The position numbers were made by a program, and so were the translations under genes. Positions 25,001 through 32,336 of a DNA stretch of 34,952 bases are shown one piece after another. Origin of the DNA: Candidatus Eisenbacteria bacterium RBG_16_71_46 (lineage in GTDB: Bacteria; Eisenbacteria; RBG-16-71-46); NCBI GenBank assembly GCA_001780165.1, contig MFFQ01000002.1, positions 36,677-71,628 on the forward strand, in the 5' to 3' direction. Positions within the stretch are counted from its first letter, which is position 1; the number at the start of each line of letters is the position of its first letter. The notes beneath the pieces are model-generated. The model was not told the origin of the DNA. It saw only the letters and a list, made by a program, of their open reading frames with translations, and did no database searches.

Positions 25001-26362
25001 TCGGACGGTCATCGGTGGCAGGAATTCAGCGTGCTGCCGGATCGCTGGAAGGATCCCGCCTTCAACCAGGGCGGCCTCGGCATGGCGTGCATGCTGTACG
25101 TGGATCTGAACGATCGCCGTGGCAATGAGCGGGTCTGGAAGGCTGTTTCGGACTCGATCGGCGCCACGTCCGCTCTCGCTCGCGGTGCTTCCGACGGTTA
25201 CGGCGGAGGGCCGGGTGGCACGAGCGTCAACGATCCGACCTACTTCATCGCCAACAAGAACGCCTCCGCCGGCAGCACGTGGGACATGTACGGCGTCAAG
25301 GCGTCCGAGTCGTTGACGACGGGTGCGGCCTCGATCGGCGGTCGCCTCGGGTTCATCCCGGTCTTCCCGAACCTCGCGGAAGGCAAGACCACCAAGAATC
25401 CTCCGACGCTGGACATGCTCGAGGCCTACTACAAGGTCCTCCTGATCCTGACCGGCGACCTGAACTCGGGGATCCTGGGTCCGTTCGCCGACCGGTCGTC
25501 GGATGACACCGGAATGCTCCAACTGTTCCTGAACGGCGCCACGCCGTCCGCCAAGCGCGGCATCATGATCGAGGGTGACGGCTTCGCGGAGTACTGCGAT
25601 GGAACGGGCGCAGGGGCGCCTCAGTTCACGTTCATGACGAACTACATGGGTGCCACGTTGGTCGCGCCGGGCTACTTGACGGCGTCGGGCAACTCGGCGG
25701 CGACGGTGGATCTGATCACGAAGACGTCGATCAACGCCGCCGGCGACATCTATGGAATCAACAACACCTGTCTGCAGACGCTCGACGTCCTCGCGGTCAA
25801 CACCGGCCTGTTGGAGGCCACTGAGGCTTCCGAATACGCGCCGGGTGGCGGGGCGTACGTGTCCGGAGTCGTCAAGCCTTCGGCGGTTGCACGGCCCTGG
25901 ATCGCTCTGCTGGACGGGTGGGATATCGAGAACCTGCGCAGCCGGTTCGGCAACTCGACGGTCGGACGTGTGGCGTACTTCTACTACACGCTCAACCAGC
26001 TCTTCGGCGCGATCTGCCCGCTTACGGGTGCTCCGTCGGTGACGCTCGACGTTCCGAACAACGGCAACGGCTCGCAGTTCGTCAACTTCGCGAAGGTGCT
26101 GGGTAACCCGGTGGTCAACGGGTCTGCACTGATCCAGCTTTCCATCGCGAAGAAGGACTTCGTGGAGATCAAGGTCTTCGACGTCGCCGGTCGCCAGATC
26201 AGGCTGGTCGCTTCGCGCCAGTTCGAGGCGGGCCTGAATCCGGTTACCTGGGACGGAAGAGACGATCACGGCAAGCAGGTCCCGCGGGGTGTCTACTTCG
26301 CGCGGATCTCGAGCCGCGCGAACAACTTCGAGAACCTGAACAAGATCGTCGTGCTGAACTAG
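22004..26362 (+). CDS. Giant secreted surface protein with FlgD-like C-terminal domain
   Basis: A 1452-residue exported protein of unknown function. Residues 1-25 are a signal peptide (KLFATLVLLVGGAALMANSVHA). Two jelly-roll-like modules seem to end in the DNxxV pattern (AAQVDNVEVDANND near 445, DGCYFDNMALAIVDG near 690). Scattered Cys pairs suggest disulfides (GCGPTDGCYF). Residues about 1140-1300 resemble a glutamine-amidotransferase-like fold (LLILTGDLNSG, FLNGATPSAKRGIMIEGDG) without an obvious catalytic triad. Residues 1368-1452 form a FlgD-Ig or type-IX-sorting-like domain (IKVFDVAGRQIR, TWDGRDDHGKQVPRGVYFARI). ATG 22004 has GGAGGT 6 bases upstream. Its own promoter, long leader, strong terminator and more T-ending codons (many GGT, GCT, CGT) suggest a very abundant surface or S-layer-like protein; this is inference. 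Confidence 0.85.
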   Translation: MRKLFATLVLLVGGAALMANSVHAASEGSTGFEDGTKLMNAKISKQLRTRAANLGVSATPTPNDTVWVGFVDPTAVPAVTNYWNVGGMLGEPGGFANHPYYDTQGLWTFENDQITKTHGDSLLGWWPVRGPHRNASGATRVDEDRPWWTIELGNQANFVINQGAAHKRTFGVIGVWHRDPGGNGLAVGSPLPGTNPVQPNWTPLNDSFSAWMGLRSHGDVTVSDPITGNAFNATVLDYNQRQGALTIVNSRSFPGYGSQMDQILYKDIDMTGVAANTPVNVKFNYQTRMSTAKDAVDKTRTGWHLWDMLSENQVTTNFISAEAGTPANTDAPLDSFEVYMGAPAEGTFLTSLGTTEAIYDAQRRWMGEVVQRNHARWLMGVAGDNNGTGVVLTLSGADADDFRAAGGGKIRLAFRVHTNRGFDDEGPSYSSGGKGAAQVDNVEVDANNDATYELTGAWGDFEAAGSIDNDTGVAATAAWKSTGKPPAIYFHTEDVAGLPYQDLCGAVGSPNRICNLDGTVISAGIHEENEAASSALIPTEREGEWGIISPTVNLLALSKVKNGWNLTLEEASPTDDYYTWYEMYAGIFDVFATGAIWQFGFQSYPAAQALDPAKPFEPVGGQQAWGEVCLPGFLYFNPDIQCFQVIDGANTNGLIKTSNPSGQPDSLRLFLQKLNQCYRFGITTGCGPTDGCYFDNMALAIVDGTPAAIGIEIWNWLNDSFPATETPGLPGTAAFDTTSALIKIGLNSAQTDGTLNRPTVPGDSLWCSAVGDTVRMDLAFRIRPGVGNYVTIGNPASGLRQLPTGLTAATSGDGSFWGSYMASPGLYASSGAVAAHAAAPSGWSSLVWNSARIDTVFGNLFPVQGQGIGNPNTGGQWAGTYHEDEVGVFGGSPGPRNSLAIARNRCFMIDETGGAVAANITCGSGTFPPVWVTNDPSGVGYNGQTQTYQGTKVVPDGLLTPGAHVQYFLRRHDLDDPDPNQFAMAPDTGRVSPQNLEGSSDGHRWQEFSVLPDRWKDPAFNQGGLGMACMLYVDLNDRRGNERVWKAVSDSIGATSALARGASDGYGGGPGGTSVNDPTYFIANKNASAGSTWDMYGVKASESLTTGAASIGGRLGFIPVFPNLAEGKTTKNPPTLDMLEAYYKVLLILTGDLNSGILGPFADRSSDDTGMLQLFLNGATPSAKRGIMIEGDGFAEYCDGTGAGAPQFTFMTNYMGATLVAPGYLTASGNSAATVDLITKTSINAAGDIYGINNTCLQTLDVLAVNTGLLEATEASEYAPGGGAYVSGVVKPSAVARPWIALLDGWDIENLRSRFGNSTVGRVAYFYYTLNQLFGAICPLTGAPSVTLDVPNNGNGSQFVNFAKVLGNPVVNGSALIQLSIAKKDFVEIKVFDVAGRQIRLVASRQFEAGLNPVTWDGRDDHGKQVPRGVYFARISSRANNFENLNKIVVLN

Positions 26363-26378
26363 ACGATCCGCAGTGCCA

Positions 26379-26413
26379 CGGGGGGTGGGGCTTCGGCCCC
26401 ACCCCCCGTTTTG
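26379..26413 (+). terminator. Rho-independent terminator of the giant protein gene
   Basis: A perfect 13-bp stem, CGGGGGGTGGGGC (26379-26391) with GCCCCACCCCCCG (26396-26408), capped by a TTCG tetraloop and followed by TTTTGT. It lies 17 bases after the stop codon. Confidence 0.95.
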
Positions 26414-26674
26414 TCGTGCCGCGGCCGGGGCACGGGAGTGCCGGCCGGAGCGGCCGGAGCGGCCCGGCTTTGGCCGGCTGCGGGGGGAGCACGCCCGCGG
26501 AGGAGGCCCGGATGGCGCCGGGTCGCCCCGGCGCGCGGGCCCTCCCGGCCCCGGGCACCACGCGCAAGCGCCTGCGAATGCTTCGCATCAGGGGTTTTGG
26601 GTCTTGACGCTCTCCGGGGCCCCTGCTAGCTTGACTGCATTCCCTTCACATGACTGGGCGTGCCGGGGGCTGGA
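26414..26674 (+). other. Intergenic region before the lipoprotein operon
   Basis: With the terminator this makes a gap of 312 bases. The first half is GC-rich with short tandem repeats of CGGCCGGAG and a small GTGCC/GGCAC hairpin near 26416-26433. The only functional site recognised is the promoter at 26604-26632. Frames crossing the region look non-coding. Confidence 0.6.
26604..26632 (+). promoter_or_regulatory. Promoter of the surface lipoprotein operon
   Basis: TTGACG at 26604-26609, a 17-base spacer and TAGCTT at 26627-26632 preceded by TGC. Transcription would start about 35 bases before the ATG at 26675. Confidence 0.65.
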
Positions 26675-28738
26675 ATGCGCTTGCGTGCTGGGCTCGTAGT
26701 ATGTCTTTGTGCCTTGGGTTTGGGGTTCGGATGCCGTCAGGCGCTGACCCCGGCGGACGACCGGAACCAGGCCCCCGAAACCTGGATCACCGCCGCCCCG
26801 CAGGACACGATCACCATCCGTGACATCCCCGGACAGCCGCCGAGTCCGCCGATCATCGGCAACATCCCGGTGAGGTTCCACCTCTACTGGGCGGGCGCGG
26901 ATCAGGACGGCGCGGTCACCGGATTCTACTGGGCGGTGGTGGAGACCGTGGCGACGCCGATTCCCGGCATCGGCATCCCGCCGCTTCCCGGTCCCCGCGC
27001 GCGCGATTACCGCTTCACGTCCCGCACGGATTCGACCTTCATCTTCAACGTGGCGGAGTTGAGCGGCGTACGGCAGCACGCGTTCTTCATCTACGCGGTG
27101 GACAACGCCGGCAAGCCCGATCCGACACCCGCCCGCTTCGTGTTCGAGGCCCGCGACCGGTTCCCGCCCCGGGTCCTCCTGGAGGCGTTCGCCGACGGCG
27201 ACGTCTTCCGGCAGACGCCCGGGGGAACGCTGTTCACGAAGGACACGACCTACGCCATCACCGACACCCTCAACCTGCAGACCGAGGTCTCGGATTTCGT
27301 CCCCTCCGTCTGCCGGCTCACGTTCCGCTGGCGGGGAGAACCCAGGCTCGAGGGGACCTACGTCGCGGGATACAAGTACAAGCTCGACGAAACGGATTTC
27401 GTCCCGGTGGATTCCTCGGTCCACGAGAAGGTCTATCCGCCGGGCGCCGTCACCGCCGGCGACAAGGTCTTCACGCTCCGAGCGGTGGACCAGGCGGGAG
27501 GCGCCACCGAGACCACGCGGCGCTTCCGGATGAATCTCGCCCCCGACACGTGGTTCTCGGGGCCCGATCCCGGCGCCTTCGGCTACACCAACACGGGCCG
27601 GGACCGGTTCTTCGAGTATCCGCCGACCGCCACGGAGTGGACCGTGCCCCTCACCGGCAGCCTGCTCCACAGGGACTCGGTCCAAGTGCTGCCCGCGGCC
27701 CGCCCGGTGCGCAAGACCTTCTTCGAGATATACAAGAACCGCATCTACGTGCGGAGCGAGAACGATACCGTCCACCTGAACTCCTGGGTGGTGTTGGAGA
27801 ACGGCGGGTTCGATCAGGACTCCCCCTACCGCATCAAGGTCTCTCCGGTGGATCCCAATCCCATCGTGCTCGACCCCGGGGCCACCATCTTGCAGGCCGG
27901 CCCGCCCAATGGATCGCCGGTGGGATTCCGCTCGTTCATCGGCGTCGCCGTGGATCCGACCGGCTCCTACAGCACGCCTTCGTTCACCGGGCTCTACCCG
28001 CTCTTCGACCCGACCGATCCCCGCCGCGCTCCGACCATCAGCAGCTACTGGTCGATGACCCAGTCGGGCCGCGCCTTCGCCCTGGTGCGGGCGGAGGACG
28101 GCGACGGGCGTGTGGTGGGCGGGCTCGATTTTACGGTGCCCGACCCGCGCGCGCTCGCGACGCTCGTGGATCCCCCACCCCTGGGGTCCGGCGGGGGGAC
28201 GCAGCAGGAGCGGAATCTCCGCCAGAAGAAGGTGATGACCTTCTTCGTCAACAAGTCCCCGGCACTGCTCCCCGCGACGCCCAACTTCAGTCCGACCGAG
28301 GGCCAGGTGCTCACGACGAGGTCGGTGGATTTCCGGCTCACCGCGGATGACGAGGATCCGGTGAATCCCAACAATCCGCCGACCCGGGTCGGCGGACCCT
28401 CGACTTCGAAGCTGATTCGTTTCAGCATCTCGTTCCGGGGCCTGAACCCGGCGGGACGCGACACCACGATCGCCCCCTTGGCGCTCCAGCGGGTCAGCAC
28501 CCCGGGGTCCTACACGGTGCTCTCCTACCCGATCCCGCCCGAGGTCGTGAGCGCGAACGTGACCATCCGCATCGAGGTGTGCGACTGCCCGCAGTGCGAG
28601 CTGCTCGCCGGGCAGGGGCGTTGCATCAACTACGACATTCACGTCACGGCGCCCGCGCCGCCATCGTCGTCGACGTCCTCGAATTGGGTGCCCCCGGGAC
28701 CGGGTTCCGATCGCGCCGCAGTGGAGAAGACCCCATGA
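26675..28738 (+). CDS. Surface lipoprotein with Ig-like repeats (first of operon)
   Basis: A 687-residue lipoprotein of unknown function. Residues 1-19 form a type II signal peptide ending in the lipobox LGFGC, with Cys20 as lipid anchor. A first Ig/fibronectin-like module carries WAGADQDGAVTGFYW near residue 70 and ends with FFIYAVDNAGKPDP. Further beta-rich modules follow, including LRAVDQAGGATETT and FRLTADDEDP. The last 100 residues contain a Cys cluster (EVCDCPQCELLAGQGRCINY). Nothing enzymatic was recognised. ATG 26675 is preferred because it opens the signal peptide directly, with GGGGG 5 bases upstream; GTG 26660 would add five residues. It overlaps the next gene by ATGA, so the two lipoproteins are translationally coupled. 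Confidence 0.85.
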   Translation: MRLRAGLVVCLCALGLGFGCRQALTPADDRNQAPETWITAAPQDTITIRDIPGQPPSPPIIGNIPVRFHLYWAGADQDGAVTGFYWAVVETVATPIPGIGIPPLPGPRARDYRFTSRTDSTFIFNVAELSGVRQHAFFIYAVDNAGKPDPTPARFVFEARDRFPPRVLLEAFADGDVFRQTPGGTLFTKDTTYAITDTLNLQTEVSDFVPSVCRLTFRWRGEPRLEGTYVAGYKYKLDETDFVPVDSSVHEKVYPPGAVTAGDKVFTLRAVDQAGGATETTRRFRMNLAPDTWFSGPDPGAFGYTNTGRDRFFEYPPTATEWTVPLTGSLLHRDSVQVLPAARPVRKTFFEIYKNRIYVRSENDTVHLNSWVVLENGGFDQDSPYRIKVSPVDPNPIVLDPGATILQAGPPNGSPVGFRSFIGVAVDPTGSYSTPSFTGLYPLFDPTDPRRAPTISSYWSMTQSGRAFALVRAEDGDGRVVGGLDFTVPDPRALATLVDPPPLGSGGGTQQERNLRQKKVMTFFVNKSPALLPATPNFSPTEGQVLTTRSVDFRLTADDEDPVNPNNPPTRVGGPSTSKLIRFSISFRGLNPAGRDTTIAPLALQRVSTPGSYTVLSYPIPPEVVSANVTIRIEVCDCPQCELLAGQGRCINYDIHVTAPAPPSSSTSSNWVPPGPGSDRAAVEKTP

Positions 28739-31152
28739 AGTCCGAGTGGCTGAGCCAGAGAATCCTCCTGGCGACCGCTGTCCTCGCGGCGTTCGCCGGG
28801 GCAGGCTGCACCAAGAAGATCAAGGACATTCTGGTCCCGAACCTCAAGCCCACGGTGCGGCTGACCAGCGCCCCGGTGGACACGCAGTCGCCGGTGTTCT
28901 ACGCGTACCGGATGAGCTGGGTCGGCGACGACCCCGATGGACGGGTCCGGAACTTCGTCGTCGCCGTGGACCCGCCGACCGACGGCCGGCCCATCCAGTG
29001 GGTGCCCACGGCCAAGAACGACTCGATCCTGTTCTTCCGCTCGACGCGGCCGGACTCGACGACGCGGAACGCGAATGCCATCGATTTCCACGTCTTCGCC
29101 GTGCGCGCCGTGGACGACAGGGGGGACAGCTCCGAGGTGGCGACGCGCGCCTTCTTCTCGTACACCGTGGCGCCCACCACGCAGATCACCTCCCCGCGGC
29201 CGAACTCGCTCACCCGGGCATTCGTCACCCCGGCGGTGCGCATCTCCTGGACCGGGACCGACGCCGACGGGCAGTTCACCCAGAAGCCGGTTCAGTACCG
29301 GTATCTCCTGATCGGCCCCGCATACAACACAAAGGGCGTCACGTTCGATCAGGCGATCCAGTACCCGGACTCGCTGCTCAAGTTCGCTCCGGACTTCTCG
29401 CCCGCCGACGGCTGGATCGCGACCAGTCCCGAAACCACCCAGGTCCAGTTCACCAACCTCACGCCCAACCAGCAGTACCTGTTCGTGGTGATGGGCTTCG
29501 ACGAGGCCGGGGCCTATACGCCCATCTTCAGCCTCAACTCGAACATGCTGCGCTTCCAGGTGGGGCTCGCCGGATCGCTCGGTCCCACGATCCGCATGTT
29601 CAACGAATTCTTCGACTACACCTATGCGAGCGGCGGCTACAGCACCGACCCGGCCCGCGAGATCTTCGTCGAGGTGCCCGCGGGCGAGGAAGTGTGCTTC
29701 AACTGGGAGGCGGTGGCCCCGCCGGGCGCCGACATCATCGCCTACCGCTGGGCTCTCGACATCGCCGACGTCGGCGACAACAAAGAGCGCAGCGACGAGC
29801 TCACCGACCTCTCGCACTGGAGCTCCCCGAGCCTGCTCACCACGCGGGCCTGCCTGAAACCCGAGTACATTCCCGAGACCAAGGAGCATCGCTTCTACGT
29901 CGAGGCGATCGACAACAACGGCCTGCGCAGCCTCGGCATCGTGCGCTTCCCCGTGGTGCGCGCGACCTTCGAGCGCCCGCTCGCCGTCGTGAACGACACC
30001 CGCCTGCTGACCGATCAGCGGATCTCCGGCAACTGCGTGGAGCTGCCCAAGGGGATCTGGCCGACCACGGCCGAGCTCGACACCTTCCTGTTCGCGATCG
30101 GCAACGTGCCGTGGCGGTGTGTCTCGGCCGGCGCGATCAGCCCCGCGGGCCTGTTCGCGCCCTACGTCTTCGACACCATCGGCACCCAGATCGGACAGAC
30201 CGACATCGCGGTCCGCCTGGCGGTCCTGGGGCGCTACCAGCACGTGGTGTGGATCACCGACGCGCAGGGGGCGATCAACAGCAAGCCCGGGAACGACCCC
30301 ACCAACCCCATCAGCGCGCTCCGCTACATGAGCGGTCCCGGCAGGGTCAATACCCTGGCGGCCTACGTGAAGCAGGGCGGCCTGGTCTGGCTGGCGGGCG
30401 GCGGTGGTGCCTACGCGAGCCTGGTTCCGTGGAACAGGCCCACCAACGACATCGGCGGCGTGACCTGGTCGAACACCCTCGGCGAGCTGGTGCCGGGGCG
30501 CATGATGTACGACCTCGCCCACTGGCGCTCCGAGATCAAGGCCCAGCGCGGCGCGATCCAGATCAGGACGTCGCCGAATGCGGTGGGTGGGTGGCCGGGT
30601 GCGCCGAACTACGCGCTGTTGCCCGCCCAGATGCGGAACAAGTCGGCGGCTCTCGGGGACGTCTTCCCGACGCCCGGACGCAGCGGCCAGTCCAGCGGCG
30701 TGTTCTACCAAAGCGTGTTCGACGTCGAGTACCTGTCGCTCGAGAACCGCATCCTCGAGGACCTCAACCCGGATCCCGACCGCGAGACGCTGGGGGCGAC
30801 GCTCGACACGCTGTACAAGGCGACCGGCCTCATCATGCCGCGCGAGGTCTTCGATTCCAGCGGGCGACTCGTGGGCCAGAATCCGTGCATGACGATCTAC
30901 CACGGGCAGGACAACGTGCCGTTCGTCTTCACCGGGTTCAGCCTGTGGATCTTCAGCCGGCAGGATTGCCAGAAGCTCGTGGACTTCGTGCTCGGCAACT
31001 ACTGGAATATCCCCCGCCGGGCCGCACCCGGGCCCGCCCGGGCGGCGAGTGCGATCGGCAAGCCGCCGGCGTGGACTCCGCCCGCGCCGGCCGCGGCGCC
31101 GGCGCGCACACCGGCATCGCCCATCCCGCTCACTCGGAACCCCAGGGAGTAG
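28735..31152 (+). CDS. Surface lipoprotein with Ig-like repeats and amidotransferase-like domain
   Basis: An 805-residue lipoprotein with lipobox FAGAGC (Cys25). Two Ig-like modules share the signature of the preceding protein: MSWVGDDPDGRVRNF near residue 60 and ISWTGTDADGQF near 170. Another beta module (VCFNWEAVAPPGADIIAYRW) lies near 320. Residues about 495-757 resemble a class I glutamine-amidotransferase-like or ThuA-like fold (VVWITDAQG, AAYVKQGGLVWLAGGGGAY, VPFVFTGFSLWIFSRQD), with no convincing catalytic Cys-His-Glu set, so binding is more likely than catalysis. The C-terminal 45 residues are Pro/Ala-rich. The start is fixed by the signal peptide and GGAGAAG upstream. The function is unknown. 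Confidence 0.85.
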   Translation: MKSEWLSQRILLATAVLAAFAGAGCTKKIKDILVPNLKPTVRLTSAPVDTQSPVFYAYRMSWVGDDPDGRVRNFVVAVDPPTDGRPIQWVPTAKNDSILFFRSTRPDSTTRNANAIDFHVFAVRAVDDRGDSSEVATRAFFSYTVAPTTQITSPRPNSLTRAFVTPAVRISWTGTDADGQFTQKPVQYRYLLIGPAYNTKGVTFDQAIQYPDSLLKFAPDFSPADGWIATSPETTQVQFTNLTPNQQYLFVVMGFDEAGAYTPIFSLNSNMLRFQVGLAGSLGPTIRMFNEFFDYTYASGGYSTDPAREIFVEVPAGEEVCFNWEAVAPPGADIIAYRWALDIADVGDNKERSDELTDLSHWSSPSLLTTRACLKPEYIPETKEHRFYVEAIDNNGLRSLGIVRFPVVRATFERPLAVVNDTRLLTDQRISGNCVELPKGIWPTTAELDTFLFAIGNVPWRCVSAGAISPAGLFAPYVFDTIGTQIGQTDIAVRLAVLGRYQHVVWITDAQGAINSKPGNDPTNPISALRYMSGPGRVNTLAAYVKQGGLVWLAGGGGAYASLVPWNRPTNDIGGVTWSNTLGELVPGRMMYDLAHWRSEIKAQRGAIQIRTSPNAVGGWPGAPNYALLPAQMRNKSAALGDVFPTPGRSGQSSGVFYQSVFDVEYLSLENRILEDLNPDPDRETLGATLDTLYKATGLIMPREVFDSSGRLVGQNPCMTIYHGQDNVPFVFTGFSLWIFSRQDCQKLVDFVLGNYWNIPRRAAPGPARAASAIGKPPAWTPPAPAAAPARTPASPIPLTRNPRE

Positions 31153-31156
31153 CCGC

Positions 31157-32284
31157 ATGGCATCGTTCGGTCGGTCCCGGCGCGCGCGAACCGTCTTTCT
31201 GCTGGCCATCCTGGCGCTGGCCCTCGGGGTCGGCGCCCCGGGTTCCGCGTCCGCAGCGGGCGCGAGCGCCTTCCCGCGCATCCCGGTGTGGGCCTATCCG
31301 GGGGTCTACCAGGACAGCAGCATCTACCGGCCGAATCGCTGCGTCGGGAGCTTCAAGGCGCCGCTGGCGGACAGCATCCGGGAGAGCTCGCGCGCGATCA
31401 CGGTGCGCTTCCTGCGTGACCGGCGCGCCGAGGCCCGGCGCGACTTCGGCGGCTACCGCATCTATCGCGCGACCAGCAACCCCGACACCTCGCAGATGAT
31501 GCTCATCCGCCGCTTCTCCCGCAATGCGGGGGACGAGCGCACCTGGAACTTCTCGGTGGTGGACACCGCCACCCTCGAGTTCAAGTGCCTGGGCCAGGTG
31601 GTCCACGACAGCGTCGTCACGTTCATCGACCCCGATTCGAACGGGACCTGGGTCAAGGTCTGCCGCCGGGTGGACATCGTCGGGCGTTGTCTGACGGTCG
31701 GCGACTCGATCTTCAAGCTCATTCCTCCGCCGGGTCCTCACGACGGATTCCTCACCTGGTACGCGGTGACCTACGAGGCGCGCAACACCACCGACAATCT
31801 CTACGAGGACCTCTACGTGGCCGGCCGCGACACCTTCGACACCTACGCGCGCTGCGCGACGCCCGGGGATTCTTCCACCTGTCCGATGATCAACCTCAAC
31901 CACAAGGCGCTCAACGTGAGCAACGGGACGGCGGCGAAACCGTTCGCCGACCCGATCGAGCCCACGGCGGGCCCGACCGCCACCCTGCAACAGGTGGCGG
32001 TGGTGCCGAATCCCTACCGGGCCCACGAGGCCTGGGACCAGGCCGGCGGCCACGAGGTCCATTTCATCAACCTTCCGTCACGGGCCCGGATCCGGATCTA
32101 CACCGTTTCCGGCGACCTCGTCGCCGACCTCGACCACGACGAGAATCTGCCCGGCCGACAACGGGACTTCGCGCGCTGGGACCTGAAGAACGCCAACGGC
32201 AGGGACGTGGCGTCCGGGATCTACATGTACCGGATCGAGGCTTCGGGGTTCAGCTTCCAGAATCGCTTCATCGTCATCCGCTGA
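31157..32284 (+). CDS. Secreted protein with type-IX-sorting/FlgD-like C-terminal domain
   Basis: A 375-residue exported protein, third in the lipoprotein operon, starting 4 bases after the previous stop with GGGAG upstream. Residues 1-34 are a signal peptide (RTVFLLAILALALGVGA, cleavage near ASA-AG). The middle is fibronectin-like (FGGYRIYRATSNPD, LTWYAVTYEARNTTDN) with several cysteines. Residues about 285-375 form a sorting-like domain: VVPNPYRAHEAW, RIRIYTVSGDLVADL, RWDLKNANGRDVASGIYMYRI, then a basic end FQNRFIVIR. This architecture is common in FCB-type secreted proteins. No enzymatic motif is seen, so it may be a surface or structural partner of the two lipoproteins. Confidence 0.85.
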   Translation: MASFGRSRRARTVFLLAILALALGVGAPGSASAAGASAFPRIPVWAYPGVYQDSSIYRPNRCVGSFKAPLADSIRESSRAITVRFLRDRRAEARRDFGGYRIYRATSNPDTSQMMLIRRFSRNAGDERTWNFSVVDTATLEFKCLGQVVHDSVVTFIDPDSNGTWVKVCRRVDIVGRCLTVGDSIFKLIPPPGPHDGFLTWYAVTYEARNTTDNLYEDLYVAGRDTFDTYARCATPGDSSTCPMINLNHKALNVSNGTAAKPFADPIEPTAGPTATLQQVAVVPNPYRAHEAWDQAGGHEVHFINLPSRARIRIYTVSGDLVADLDHDENLPGRQRDFARWDLKNANGRDVASGIYMYRIEASGFSFQNRFIVIR

Positions 32285-32336
32285 GCGTCCGCGCCCGCCG
32301 CCGCGCGGAACGCATCGCCTGAACCGACCGGAGTGC

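Noticed and set aside
23648-26269. Minus-strand open frame of 873 codons inside the giant secreted protein gene
   Set aside because: No recognisable domain, Arg/Asp/Val-rich composition, no start context, and fully opposite a coherent gene.
28639-31281. Minus-strand open frame of 880 codons opposite the second lipoprotein gene
   Set aside because: Same shadow pattern. The plus-strand gene has a signal peptide, a ribosome site and coherent domains.
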